From NCBI GenBank assembly GCA_023101725.1, contig JALJCO010009075.1:186001-250000 (forward strand): a stretch of DNA of 64,000 bases. The letters run 5' to 3'. Source of the stretch: Atherinomorus stipes (Eukaryota; Chordata; Actinopteri; Atheriniformes; Atherinidae). Numbering within the stretch: position 1 is the stretch's first letter; every line of letters starts with the position of its first letter. Under the pieces are notes generated by a model that searched no databases, was not told the origin of the DNA, and saw only the letters and a list, made by a program, of their open reading frames with translations. Made by a program: the position numbers and the translations under genes. Positions 1 to 12,360 of the stretch are shown piece by piece.

Positions 1-4
1 GAAA

Positions 5-72
5 GTTTTTTTTTTATTTTTTTTTTATTTTATTTTTTTTTTTTTTTTTTTTTTTTTTTGTTTTTTTTTTTA
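5..72. repeat. Poly-T tract
   Basis: Almost pure T with a few A and one G. It may be the reversed poly-A tail of a retroposon whose body lies outside the window, or simple low complexity. Confidence 0.8.
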
Positions 73-751
73 TGCCTAAAAAAAAACTCATACCTAGGGA
101 CAATTTAGAGTCACCAATTAACCTTACATGCATGGGTTTGTAATTTTTCTAATTACCAAATTTTATTAGTTCATATATCAGTAATAACTTCTTTTTTTTT
201 TTTTACTGTCATTACAGTGAAGTGCTAATTAGCAGAATGCAAAGAATCAGTGAACTGAAGCTTACTGTAATATACTATAGCATGTGGGAATGCTAAGTTA
301 TGCTGTTACATTGATGATGTGCACTTTAACACTGATGCAAAGTTTAACATGATAAACTGTAACTATGGAAATGAATAGTATTCACTACAAGCTGGGAAAA
401 CGGGAGATAACCATGTCAATGTAATTAACATTATAACACCTGATGACAGATTTTATATTTACACATTTGCCCAAGGAAAGTAAAAGGGGGGTACTTAAAT
501 GACCATAGTTCTGTTTCATTCCTTCTGTAAACAAAGCTCCGCGCGCTCTTAGCAGGTCGAGTCCTAATGACAGTTGTCAGTCAGGTGACGTGCAGGCCAG
601 CTGACTTGCAGTCATCCAGGAATTCACAGAACCACAGTAACCTACGTAACTTTCGTTATAGCTGGTGTTTACCTTTCAATAAGCCGTGGTATGCTGTGAC
701 TGCTGAATATGTCCATAGGCAGGGTTAACAGTGCAAATAAATGTAAATAAA
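73..751. other. No gene seen
   Basis: AT-rich sequence without long open frames or recognisable element ends. Confidence 0.5.
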
Positions 752-782
752 TTCTTCTTCTTCTTCTTCTTCTTCTTCTTCT
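752..782. repeat. (TTC)n microsatellite
   Basis: About ten uninterrupted TTC units, purine-rich on the minus strand. Confidence 0.9.
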
Positions 783-952
783 GAATTGACAGACCGAACG
801 CCGCTTTGGTGTAATGCTGCCCCTCACAGTTTAAAGACGTATCTGAATTTAAGGGTGTCCCATTTCCAAGTCACAAAATAGCCCTTAACACTTGGTTTTG
901 AGAGCTACTAAGATTGAGGGTTGAGCTTGAGGGTTAAGATAGGAATTGGGAT

Positions 953-1068
953 TGGGCCTTGGTCTTGAGTTGGCCTGTCTTCGTGTCGGTATTGGTCTTG
1001 TCTTGGTCTTGATACTCTCTGGTCTTGGTAGTGTCTTGGTCTCGGTTTAGGCCATCTTGACTACAACT
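953..1068. repeat. Degenerate GGTCTTG minisatellite, copy 1
   Basis: Irregular repetition of GGTCTTG / TCTTGGTCTCGGT ending in a CTTGACTACAAC motif. The same unit and end motif recur at 58541-58622 and, inverted, at 32933-33470, so this is a dispersed repeat family rather than a one-off satellite. Confidence 0.65.
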
Positions 1069-1738
1069 CTAGCTCATTCTAAGAAAATAAACACCTAACA
1101 GCTTGCAGCAGTTATACAGAAATAAAAACACAGTTTTGAATTATCTGTTACATTTTCCTGCCATTGACTTTTGATGTTGTTACACACAACCTTTTAAATA
1201 GTCCTGAAGAATGATCTTTTTATGTTTGATTCAAAGAGAACACCTTAAATACTTTATTAAACTTGTCATCGCGTTCGTGCTCATGGCCTGTCGGAGCAAC
1301 AAGAAACAAGCTGAATTTGTGTTATCGGTCAGTTACAGCATCCTGATCATTAACTTTCTTGTTTGTTTAGGACTCTAAGCTAATTTTTGCTGCTCCTGGT
1401 CGGCTGTTTTGGTCATTACAGGAATGAGCTGGTTGTGTTTGTAGCCTCACCTCTAGAACCAAACACTCTCATGAGTGCTGACTGGTTCGTGACCACACGT
1501 TAATTTGACCAGTTCTGTAAATCTGTAGCCATGCTTCCTGCCTCACGCCTGAACTGCAATCAGCTGTGCAGTCCTTCATAATACAAACAAAAGGAAAAAA
1601 GACAAATATTGATTCCCTGTTTGATGATACTTTGAGAAGCAGAGGGGATAAATGCATGAAACTAATTTCAGTATTTGCTTAACATCTGCAGTTATAGTCT
1701 GAACACAAATAGCTAATCAGCCAATCACATGACATTGG
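1069..1738. other. No gene seen
   Basis: Ordinary non-coding sequence; the short open frames have no recognisable domain. Confidence 0.5.
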
Positions 1739-1850
1739 TTGGCACTTCTTTCAAGCAAAAACAGGAAACTGCAGCCACAATTAACACAGACTCCAAAAAA
1801 TTGGACACAGAGGATGGGAAAAATGTGTCATCATGGAGTCATTATAAGTT
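1739..1850 (+). mobile_element. Tc1-like transposase fragment
   Basis: The translated piece LLSSKNRKLQPQLTQTPKNW resembles a minus-strand piece near 26500-26620 (LLSAKSRKLRLEFRQTHQNW). Both match the Tc1/mariner transposase segment just ahead of the DDE aspartate region, as recalled for the family. There are no terminal repeats and the coding context is lost, so it is a dead fragment. Confidence 0.6.
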
Positions 1851-2102
1851 GGGGACATGAGTCAGTTCCGTGTGTTCTATGTCTTTGGCCATCTGCGTTC
1901 TTTTCAGCAGATTGGACGAGTGTTATTGGTGTTAACCAGTCATTCGGTCAGTAATAGGCTGACCAATCAGATTGGAGGAGGGCTAGCTCTTGCTAGTAAA
2001 TAAGCAAAGGAGAGGACTGGAAGAGAAGATGGGAAGCAAATCAGAAAAAGAGAGAAAGTGCAGACATTAGGCGCATTAAGACAGAGAGGTTCTTTGAACG
2101 CA

Positions 2103-2141
2103 GTTCCTATAACTACCAAACTCGAGTTTAGTTATAAGAAC
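2103..2141. repeat. Near-perfect palindrome
   Basis: Arms 2103-2114 and 2130-2141 (GTTCYTATAACT and its complement, one mismatch) flank a 12-bp palindrome centred on CTCGAG, with a 3-base bulge. It could form a cruciform or mark the centre of a fold-back element. Confidence 0.6.
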
Positions 2142-2157
2142 TACCCTTCCCCATTAG

Positions 2158-2380
2158 TTCAGATTCAGATTTAGATTCAGACAACTTTATTCATCCCCTG
2201 GGGGCAATTCTGTTTTCAGCCCTTGATGCAGCAAGGACAAAAACAATCCACACACATACACATAATTCACACACACGCACACATGTTCGCACATGAGGGA
2301 GGACCTTGATAGGGACGATGTTTGACGCAATTGTCTGCAACAAATTTATGCGCCCCAGCAGATCTAATGCAAAATTGAGG
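2158..2380 (-). repeat. Interspersed repeat, LINE tail-like
   Basis: TTCAGATTCAGATTCAGACAA-type units precede TTTATTCATCCCCTGGGGGC, a motif widespread at the ends of fish retroposons (recalled). It would be a minus-strand 3' tail, followed by an ACAC-rich stretch. Confidence 0.4.
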
Positions 2381-2474
2381 TTTTCATCTCTTTTATGCAA
2401 AGCTATTATAAAAACTAGCTTAACAGCTTTCCATCATCACGGTCATTTGTATCACGTTATGGAACAGCCCCCTC

Positions 2475-3467
2475 GTTGAAAAGCTGTCCTACTAACGTCT
2501 TGTTTACAAGACACATCCTTCTCCAGCACATCCCAAAGATTCTCATTGGGCTCAATGTACCCATCACTCTAGAACAGGGTAAATCTGGACTCAGACCACA
2601 TGACCTTTTTCCATTGATCCAGAGTCCAATCTTTATGCTCCCTTGCAAATTGTGTTGGGTATGTTTCTGTTAGAGGGGTCTATTTTCATACCTCAATGCA
2701 TCTGTGCCACAAAGGCTCATGGGAAATACAAATGCAGCAGGAATTTAACCTTTTATGATTGTTATCCCATAAATTTGAAAAATGTGTTACAGCCAAAGCT
2801 GTAGAAGAATTCTGTTCAGTTTGAATGTTAAAGTTGGCACCGTGAGTATGAAGGACAGTACAGGGAGATAAACTCACTACCATAGATGACAAAGCATTGA
2901 AGACAGATCACTGGCTAAAGCTAGTGTTCAGTCTCTGACTCTGCTTTCTCTTTTGCATATATACTCTAGTTATAGAGACGGTTTAGATGCAGAAAACAGA
3001 ATTTCCCACTTGGGATAATCTTTGGTATGAAAAATAATATTTTTTTAAACTTGTTCCAGAATTTGGATAGGGCAAATGACAAATATGCGTGGTCATTGTC
3101 AAAACAACCCAACATGTTAATTAATTTGACTCAGCACTTAAGTTAAATGTGTAACCCATCAAGTTGGGCTAAAATGCACAACCCATTTTGTTGGGTCAAA
3201 TTAACTACTGCTGGGCTGGTGCTGTATTGACCCAGCGGTTGGGTTATAAAATAACTCAAATTGGGCTATTTTTAACCCAGCAGTTTTTAGTGTGCACGGG
3301 ATGTGTCTTTCAACATGGACACATCAATTAGGAAATGAGAAGCAACTCATTGTACCAGTTGGGGTTAAATAACTTGCCAGCTGAAAAATAATCGCCCATG
3401 CAATAATTGTGGCTTGTACGTATTTGCTTAGTTAAATGCGGGGCGACTTTTTTTGGGCCAGGCAGTG
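2475..3467 (-). mobile_element. Tc1-like element relic, heavily deleted
   Basis: Two blocks survive. Block 2475-2660 reads on the minus strand as frameshifted DDE-region transposase. Block 3296-3467 matches the 5' end of the same recalled Tc1 family, including the start of the transposase and a terminal GGCCAGGCAGTG next to TA. The middle of the transposase is gone and 2661-3295 is foreign, partly a separate AACCCA MITE. The element cannot move. Confidence 0.65.
3105..3295. mobile_element. AACCCA/TGGGTT MITE-like repeat, copy 1
   Basis: Repeated AACCCA and TGGGTT motifs in opposite orientation, ending in a TTTTTAGTGTGCA motif. It lies inside the Tc1 relic, so it inserted later. A related copy is at 19586-19778. 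No clear target duplication was seen. Confidence 0.5.
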
Positions 3468-4454
3468 TATTTTCACAGGATTTTACAGTTGATAGATTTT
3501 TAAAGCGCATTTCAATCCACGGCTTTCTTATGAATTTCACATTTCTGTCTCTGCATGTTCAACTTTGATATTTTTTTCTCTCACAAGTGGTCCATCAACA
3601 AATGTTTCTTTCTTTACCTACTTTCCATTATTTTGTCCCGAATAGCTGTTGATTTATGTAGGGTTACTTACAGGGTTTGCTCTTACCTCCCATCTCAAGA
3701 AAGTGCCAAAACAGGCTTCATGATGTTACGAGCATTGTGTCTCTGATTGACAAAAATCATATAGATGAAGAAAGATATAGCCAGAGACACAGATAAACAC
3801 AAAACTACAAGAAACTCAGAGTACAGTCTTCCTCAAACTTTGATGATCAAGACACCGATCTACCTCATTCTATTTTTTGCTGTTTTCAGACAAGCATAAC
3901 TTTCTGCTCACTTGTTGATCTTACAGTAGGCTGCTCTTGATTGAACAACACCATCAATTTCAGCCATCCAATTGGTTGAAAGTTTGACGGGGAAATGACT
4001 TCATTAACAATTCTGGGTAAAAATAGAGGTTTCTTGGCAACACTGTAGTGACAGTGACCTTTTTTCATCATTAAAATGTGATAAATAATGGTCTACTCAT
4101 TTTGAATTTACCATGTGAAGTCAGAATAAACATTTTAGTCTGTGGCTGGATTGTAAGCCTCCTGATGGGAAATAAATTCCTGAAAAACTTCCTTACATTT
4201 CCCAAAGGGTATTAGTGATTGATCCCAACTCACCCCACAGTTACACACATCTGTTCTTGAATAATTTTTGACAATAAATGATGGGGCCCAGGGTCACTGG
4301 CGATCTAGCAAAGGTTAAAGGGTTGAAATGGAGTTTTCCTCGCCACTGTGACGTAGCTGCTCGTGCATGCTTAGGATGGGGTTCAGAAACAAATAATAGA
4401 CTGAAAATGAATGATATAAAATTAGTTGGATTGAATGGGACTATATCCAAGTTA
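3468..4454. other. No gene seen
   Basis: Unremarkable non-coding sequence; open frames are short and lack domains. Confidence 0.5.
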
Positions 4455-4462
4455 GTTTAAAG

Positions 4463-5576
4463 TAGGTATGGGTACCGAATTGGGTATTTCTATTGGTACC
4501 CACCGAACTCCAACGGTACTACTAAGTACCGATTCACGTAAAATCAAACTTTACCATGTTTCGGTACCTAAGTGCATCCATTTTACTGTGGGAGTGGAAG
4601 AGTTGGTGATTTCTATGCCAGACGTGAACGTTGCATCGCACGGGTGACGTCAGTCGCTGTGGTGTTCAGTCAGAACAAGCAGCTGATTGAAAGCGCTTTT
4701 CTAGCTTCACTTCTCTGAAACATCAAGCTTGCTGTGATATTTGTGATGCAAAATGCAAGACAAGCGGCAGGAATATGTCAAATCTGAGGAAGCAGCTAAT
4801 TAAACTCAATATTTTTCTCAAAGCTCCGTTCCTGACACGTCGTCTGCAGCCTGCAGATGAGAGGGTGAAGTCAGAGTCGGTGATACAGATCTAATCGGGG
4901 AGCATATAATAACCAGCGGGGTTTCACTGCCATTCAAGAACTCAATATGATCTAAATGCATAACGAGTTTGCCATCAACCAACAGGGCAAGCCAGATTGG
5001 GGGCCAATGTGCAGGTCACGTCTCTCCCTCCCTCCCTCCCTCCATCCCCTCATCTCCCAGATATTATTAAACCCTTCATCACAGCAGAGTTTCCGCATGT
5101 GAGCTGTTGCTCCAGCCACAATTGAAACCAGTCATTGAGTCTGCGTCTCTGTCTGAAGAAGCTTGTTTGGTTAATCCAACATGGCAAAAATGTGTGCACC
5201 GAGATAGTATGGTGGTCTTGGTCAATGTGCACAGGAGGCTCACAGCCTCCATAGGCCTACCTCTGTGCAAAATACTGCAACAATATCAGTTTAGTGTCTG
5301 AAACTCCAGTTTAGTGTATCTTTTTTCTCAGATTTATTCCATCATTAAGCTTTCCTCTGTGTACGCGGCTCTGACACCATATAGAATAAAAAAGAATATG
5401 GATTTTGCTTTAATATATTGGTTAAAAATATATGTTGAGAATTAGAAATAAATCTGTTATTGCCATATAAACACACACAAAGTTCTGAAAAATGGTACCG
5501 TTGGGTACCGGTACCGATTCACAGGTACTGGAAATTGGTACCGTATTGATTCAAAGGCCAATGGTAGCCATCCCTT
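4463..5576. mobile_element. hAT-type MITE with perfect 8-bp duplication
   Basis: The ends TAGGTATGGGTACCG and GGTAGCCATCCCTT are imperfect inverted repeats. GTTTAAAG stands directly outside both ends (4455-4462 and 5577-5584). An 8-bp duplication is the hAT signature. The subterminal regions are crowded with GGTACC/GGTACCG motifs. There is no transposase, so the element is non-autonomous. A CCCT run lies near 5026-5043. Confidence 0.8.
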
Positions 5577-5647
5577 GTTTAAAGTACCTGCAGATAGCTT
5601 TTAGAAACTGAAATAAACTGTACCACAGTTTTTTACCCCCCAGAAAA

Positions 5648-5738
5648 AGTAAAATAAAAATAAAAAAAAAAAAAAAAAAAAAAAAGGAAAGAAAAAAAAA
5701 AAAAAAAAGAGAGGGAAAAACAAAAAAAGAAAGAAAAA
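5648..5738. repeat. A-rich homopurine tract
   Basis: Long A runs broken by single G or GAGAGGG. The long hydrophobic minus-strand frames here are translated poly-T and are not genes. Confidence 0.85.
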
Positions 5739-7581
5739 ATCTTGGTGAAATAATTTTTGGTAATTGTAAAAAAAACACATGGGTTTGTGAAAGGGGAAAA
5801 TGATGTGGCAACCCACATTTGTAAACATGTTTGTTTACCCTTAGGCAACGCTGGCCAACATCACAACAAAGCTGGACAAAAAGTGTCCAGGGTGCATCCA
5901 TTATGGCTCATGTGTCGGCGTGTGGAAGAAGACACTTACATTTGTTTTTGTTGTTATTTCCTTTTGTGTACCAGAGTCTCGCACATGTAGCACTTCTACA
6001 AAAAGATCAGACAAGCATACTTTGCTTTTATCCTCCATTCTTTTCCTCCTGCCATGGAGAAAGTGTGTGCACGTCCTTGTGTGTTCGTGATGTGCACATT
6101 GTTCTGATGCCCACCTATGAGAGTTGTAATTGGCTACAGAGGGTAGCTGTAATTGGCCACTGTGGGGATGATTAGGTCCAGAGCTGTGTTCCTCTGTATG
6201 ACATACACCCTGGTTTGTAGTTACTGAAATCCATTGTCTGGACATTATTCAATGTGGATGCAGCAGGAGAGACTCACTGAGGCTCTGTGGCTCAAAACGA
6301 AAATGATTTCCTGGATAAGACAAACTGGTTTTGTATATTTGTCATAAAAAGGGTGTGCAGATTTAAATAACTTTCCATTTTACTCCCTTTTTTGTGAAGC
6401 TTTGACCATCCCAAGTTATGCTCAAAGAGGAAAATTTACTCCATTTTCCATCATTTACTCACCTAAACTCAGTCGCATACAAACCCAAATTAATTCAGTA
6501 CAAGGTTTCCCATTCCATCGTCTCTGCTGAGTATGCACTCCTCACAACGTAGGTTCACAGAGTAGCTCGATGGAAATGAAACAGAATTTGGCCCCAGTTA
6601 AATGGGAGAAGTAGCTGAGATGTATGAGTGTAAGGAGGAGGATAGACATGGGTCTCCCTGCTCATTACAGGCCCGAGGGACTGGCTCACGGAGGGTGGCT
6701 GCAGTCATTATAGAGGTGGGTGGTCAGCACCTTTGTGCCTTTTCCTGTCATTGCTGCTAAGTGACATATAGAAAGTTCAGTAATACTGGAAGATGAAAGA
6801 AGCTGGTACAAGCCAAAAGTAATTGCCTTTTGCACTGCATCGCCTATAGCACACACAGGACACACTCACAAGAAGTTCATGGTGAAGTAGCCTGGAAAAA
6901 TGACCACTTTTCAGGATTATTGCGTTGGCCTGTGTACAGAGTAATATCTGTAAATGGGACGAGTTGGCAAAGGTGAAGACCAGAGAGAAGAATCAGAAAG
7001 TGACTGAATTATAGGATGATTGCTGCTGAAAACTGTGTTACATTCAGGGATTAAAGTGGGCCGGAGCCCACCATAGCTCCGTCACCTTGGGCCTGAGCTC
7101 GTCCAGCTCCACCCGCAGACTGGCAGTAGCCACACCCCAGATCATCTTTACATGCACAGTCTGCATGGCTCTCATAAGTGCCAAGATGCTGAGCAATACA
7201 GAGCGCAAAATCAGTGTCATCATTCTACTGGTCCCACTGACTGGTCATGCACGCCGATCACGGTGCCTATTTCTTGGGTGCATTGGGTCACGCAATCACG
7301 GATTATACCGAGCACCCACATGGGACTGATGGCAAAGTTGCTCTAATACCAACTATATTGTTAGTGCCTAAGATTTCCTAATTGAAGCATTGCTGCCTCT
7401 AGCAGTGCAGCAGTGGTTGTCCACTGAGCCAAAGACGTCTCGTCTTTCAAACCCCCCCAAAAAATGCAGGTGGGTGGAAGGATCGCCTACTCTGCTGTCA
7501 AATATCCGCTCCGACATGCTCCGGAGTGAGTTGATGTGCTGCAGAGGTTGCCACTGGGCTCGGTGGTAATTAACCATAAGG
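5739..7581. other. No gene seen
   Basis: Non-coding; about 115-codon frames occur on both strands near 5830-6245 but show no domain or splice context. Confidence 0.5.
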
Positions 7582-7589
7582 CTTTGAAA

Positions 7590-8305
7590 TAGGGGTGTCC
7601 TGATACCAGTCTTTTTGCCAACCCAAGTACGAGTACTGGCATTTGCCAATACTGAGTACCGATCTGAGTAATTAATATGGAAAGGTGATAAGCATTTTTT
7701 CTGTTTCTTTGTTTGTTTTCTAAGAGAAGCATCTCTGCTGCTCAGGTGTGATGCAGACATGTTGCTGCCCTATCAGCTTATACCAAAACATTTACAACTA
7801 CCTCGTCAAACGATAGTCAGACTTCACAGGAGCAGAAATAAAAGCTTACAAGACTTTAGAAGCTTATAAAAAGCCTCTGATGCAGTAAACAGAATTAAGA
7901 GAGAACTTAAGCACCAACAAAATGAATCCTGAATAAAATGTGTAAAACTGTACGATTTGGGGAGGGGGGGGGGGGGGGGGGGGTACCGCTGGTCTGGTGG
8001 GAGGGAGAAAGGGGAAAAAAAAGTTCAGTCCGACCACCACCAAAGTTTTGAAAAATATTGCAGTGGCATGATACGGGTCAGATATATTTAATCTATTCTC
8101 CTGTGATGGAAAGGGTCTCAAACTCAAAGCCGGTGTCGCTCATAATGAAGAGTATTTTTCTGCCAGCATGGCGGCGTAAACACGAGTCACGTGATGTCCG
8201 GTATTGGATGCTTTCAGGACAGAGTATTTGTCGAGTATGAGTACAGCAAAATAGGCCAGTATCGGCGCAAGCAACGATACTGGCATCGGTATTGGGACAT
8301 CCCTA
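7590..8305. mobile_element. hAT-type MITE
   Basis: Ends TAGGGGTGTCCTGATACC and GGTATTGGGACATCCCTA are inverted repeats. Flanks CTTTGAAA (7582-7589) and CTTTGAAG (8306-8313) match at 7 of 8 positions, as expected for an older hAT duplication. The interior includes a run of 20 G (7964-7983) and no transposase frame. Confidence 0.78.
7964..7983. repeat. G20 homopolymer
   Basis: Twenty consecutive G inside the hAT MITE, next to GGTACC. Its length may be unreliable in the assembly. Confidence 0.85.
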
Positions 8306-8313
8306 CTTTGAAG

Positions 8314-10888
8314 AAATCATAAATTTCATACATTAGGAGAAAAATGTTTTTTTTAATGACTTGGCATGAGTTATAGCTTAGTTGATAATTTCACAGATTA
8401 ATGTCGCTTGATCAGAACATTAATTTTAACAGACCCTAGTATTATTATTATATTGTTTTTACACTTATCAGTAATGGTGAAAAAAAGATAGATCAGCCAG
8501 TTAGAAGCCCATTGAGTCGCACTAATGTTTGAATATAAATAATGATGTTATTTGATTAAAAATGTTAGCAGTTCTTTAGACAGATTCTTTCATGTTTTGA
8601 TTATTCATTGGCTCCTGTGATGCTCTGATGAGCATCATCAGACCAGAAGACTTTTTCCTCCATCCTTCGCTCCTGATGTCAGAGCCAATTTAAATAAAAC
8701 TGAGAATTTACCCATCACACTTTATTAAGTTTATTATTGGGTAAATTCTGTTAACTGTTGTTAATTCTATGTAGTCCATTCTTCTCAGTTCTATTTGATT
8801 GAATTACATAAATTAAATTTTCTGGTTAAGGTTTCAGACACATAAATCCGTTGGGTGAAAATTTGTCATATAACTGGTATATGTAGTTTGACCATTTTTT
8901 TTTTCAGTGTAGATTGGTTTTCTCCTTTTTCTCAGCTGTCTATGTGTGATATTTGCAGATATTTCCCTTTCTTTTAATTATTTTCCTTTTTATTTCCGGC
9001 TCTGTAACAGTCCTCGTAATTGCTTTGAGTTAAATGATCCAGCGGCTGACAGCAAGAATCTGAAAAGGCCAAATCAATGCCTGTAGATGTGGTTGGAAGT
9101 TGGTTTTGAAAGTTTGTAATGATGAATTTTACTGAAGAAACTTATTAATATGATTAGAGGATGTGGAATTTGTTTATGAGATATTTACTATTTTGTTCTT
9201 CTACTCTGCTCCAGCAGTAACTCTTTCTTATGTTGGACACCACGTCCTCCAGTGCTGTGCCTTGTTTTTTCCATTGCTGGACTCCGCTTACTGCTTTGTA
9301 TTTTTGCATTTGATCTGAATCTGTCTTTGCTTCATGTCTCTGCCAGTAAATAAACATCCTGCCAATTTATGGTGATGGTTTGGGTCAGATAACACATCAG
9401 TTTGTTTTGTTTCTATGGCTAATTTGTTCAGTAATCCAGCTGATATGCAGTGTTGATCTGAGGTCAGACAACAAGTAAATGAAGTAGTGGACGGAAGAGA
9501 CTTTTAGGACTCAGGTCTTGTATTTGTACCTCATAAAGTCTCAGTGTGTCTTGTGTAATGAAGTCTGTAATGCGTAGTTAAGTAACCTTTTTCCTCCATT
9601 GCAAATTAATAACAAGAAAAGCCAGAATTCAACCGAGCATCATTTCGTTTTGGATGCTCAATGTGGAATCACATAATTTGACACACAGGGATTAAATCTG
9701 CAGCAAATGATTCTTCAAATAGATATTTATCAGTTATTCCATAGATTAATTTGATTTATTAACTGCACTTCCAATAAAAAGAAGAACCAATTAATGCTTT
9801 TAAATGCCAGATTGAAATAGAAATGTTAAAATGAGACATTTTCACTTAAAAGTGAAAATCTATTGACATATATAACTGGAAATAAATCATTTAAAGGTAT
9901 GAAGTTGTATAAAAGCACCTTTGGCATCATCTGTTATAATTTGGCAGCACTTTTATGTAAAATGAGAATATTAGTTCACATGAACTGCTTTCGAGACTGA
10001 AGCTGCTCTGACTGGTGGACAGAGAAAGGACAACAGGATGACTCACGTTAAGGGGAAATGCTACTTTGTGTTTGTTCAAATCTGACAAATAAATGTCTAA
10101 ACTGGTTGGAAACAGTCTTGCTTTTTTATGGCACCTGAAAGGGCTCATAGCTGCTAGAACTGCCGAGGGGTAAAAAACAAAAACCTTTTCAAATGCATGT
10201 ACCTTAAAATAAAATGACGTTTGCTAAAATGGCTCCAGGAGCCATGCAAGGAACTTTGGTGAGTGTGCGATAAGTGGAAAAATGAAATTGACCATTTATA
10301 CCGAGAACCGAATAAAGCACTTTATTCAGTTATATGTTGTGGTGCCATGCCCTTTTGCACCACCTTCAGTTGCTTAGCAACGCGTGTGGGTTTGACAGCT
10401 ATCAGAAAGTGACTCAGTCTTTTTTTTTATGACCATATAATCTGGCGCTGATTTTTGCTATGGATAATTACAAAAGGTGAATGAATGCTAAAGAGGCTTG
10501 GTTAATATTCCAGAATCCGAGATGGAGAATTGGGGTAGGAGAGGTAATGGTGGATGTGGTGGAGGAGGAATCGCTGGGAGACAGAGCGATGACCCGTCAT
10601 TTTTACCATGAAAGTGAAACTGAAACAGCAAACGTTTACAGCACGCCCGCTGATTATGATGAGTCGGCTAAAATAAATAACAGGGGTGTAAGGTCACCGT
10701 CCAATGTCAGTGCATGTGTATATAGTTGATATTTATCATACATGATAGATTTTCCTTGTATGGCTGGGCAGACACTGTACGATTTTCTCAGTCGTGTTTC
10801 GCAGGTCCACTTCAAACTGCACAAATAAATTGCAGGGTTCAAACGTTCACTACCCACGATTCATGTTCTCACACTGCATGATGCTCTG
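8314..10888. other. No gene seen
   Basis: AT-rich non-coding sequence. The 82-codon frame at 10481-10729 (+) is acidic but has no recognised domain. Confidence 0.5.
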
Positions 10889-11090
10889 AAGCCTGGTCCA
10901 CACAGGACATGTCCGACGTCGTGATGGGAAAAATAACATGAAAACCTTATGATGGATGTTTGCTGTTTGCATTCATATATTTTCTATACTATGGAAAATA
11001 TGTGGATCAGAACTTGAGAACAAGGATGTGGTGCATTCTTTATTGCAGGTGGATGCTAGAACCAGCTGCTGCATCTTTGTGGGTAAAAAC

Positions 11091-11500
11091 TAGGGGTGTA
11101 AATCACCCGTTTGATCACAATACGATATTATATCGATACAGTGGATAGGCGATTCGATGTCTGCTGATATCTTAAATTCAGTCACGATACAATTTTGATT
11201 CAATTTGATTTAGGATCCGCTAATCGATATAAAACAATACAAAACAATATTACAAGTAATAAACAAGGTTTTTGTTCCTTAACATGACTCTAAGCTCCCT
11301 GTGTCATAACTATCCACAACACAACTATAAACGTATTTTGTTGTGAAATGTTGTGTCACAGGACCTTCAAAATGAAGTAATTTTCATAATAAGTGGGTTT
11401 GATATCTATTTTTGGTCGATATTGGGTTTTTGGATCAATTTACGATTGATACATCAATGCATATTGATGATGTATATTGATGTATCAATATACACCCCTA
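11091..11500. mobile_element. hAT-type MITE with perfect 8-bp duplication
   Basis: Terminal repeats TAGGGGTGTA and TACACCCCTA are perfect. GTAAAAAC flanks both sides (11083-11090 and 11501-11508). The 410-bp interior is rich in ATCGATA/TATCGAT-like motifs and has no coding capacity. Confidence 0.85.
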
Positions 11501-11522
11501 GTAAAAACAGCATACAATAGGT

Positions 11523-11724
11523 CAGGGGTGGCCAAGTTCGGTCCTCGAGAGCCACAATCCTTCAACTTTGAGATCCACCCTTTCTCCAACACACCTCATC
11601 TGCATGTGATTCAGCGCTGCAGAGGCCTGATAACAGCCATCCATTTGATTCAGGTGTGTTGAAGAAGCGGTGGCTCTAAAATTTGGAGGATTGTGCTCTT
11701 GAGGACCAAACTTGGCCACCCCTG
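11523..11724. mobile_element. Fold-back hAT-type MITE, family G copy 1
   Basis: A 202-bp, almost fully palindromic element starting CAGGGGTGGCCAAG and ending CTTGGCCACCCCTG. Flanks CAATAGGT (11515-11522) and CAATAGAT (11725-11732) form an 8-bp duplication with one mismatch. A second, interrupted copy lies at 34150-34668. Confidence 0.85.
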
Positions 11725-12360
11725 CAATAGATTATACAGGTGCCGGCAGGTCACCATCAGTTCAATTGATTGTATTTTTTGTGAGCAAGATGAGTGTTTG
11801 ACGGTCGCTGTTAGGCACCAGGGTGACCCGTGAAGCTTGATGTTGCTTCATTGATGCACAGAGCAGCTTGTGGGGGAGATGCTTCACTGCTATGTGATCC
11901 AGGAAGAGAACTCAGAAAAAACCCTGCATGGTGGATGATTTCGTGTTTTGCGGTAATCTTCCAAGTCCCGAACACTCCTCGGACCGGTTTGGTGTATTTT
12001 TTTAATCCATTGCTCCGCTGGTTGGAAGGTTTGAGTCCAGTTAACTTGTGCTATTCTGTTCCTCTTCTCTCAAACTATGCCGCACAAGCGCAGAACAAGT
12101 TTGAATTCAGTCAGCACGCAGCCCTGCCCCAATGTCCTCATGACGGTCACGACAATTTCAAACAAGTTTGAAATCCTTGCAACCGACGATTTCTGATTGA
12201 AGGCTGGTTGTGAGGGGCTGATCGCTGCTCGCAACGTCATGTAGACTGAACAAGGCACGACACACGATTGAGCCAAAAATCGGGCCGATACAAAAACTAG
12301 TCATACAAGTGGAAAATCGTCTCAAAAAGGGTCAAAAATCACAGTGTAAGCCCAGCTTAA

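Larger units (their letters stand above)
10889..12358. mobile_element. Possible large DNA element hosting two hAT MITEs
   Basis: The left end AAGCCTGGTCCACACAGGA and the right end (complement AAGCTGGGCTTACACTGTG) look like diverged inverted repeats. No target duplication was found, so the limits are tentative. Two smaller MITEs sit inside it and a piggyBac-like element begins at its right edge. Confidence 0.4.

Noticed and set aside
5551..5901. 116-codon frame with an apparent membrane segment
   Set aside because: The segment is translated poly-T; no support on either side.
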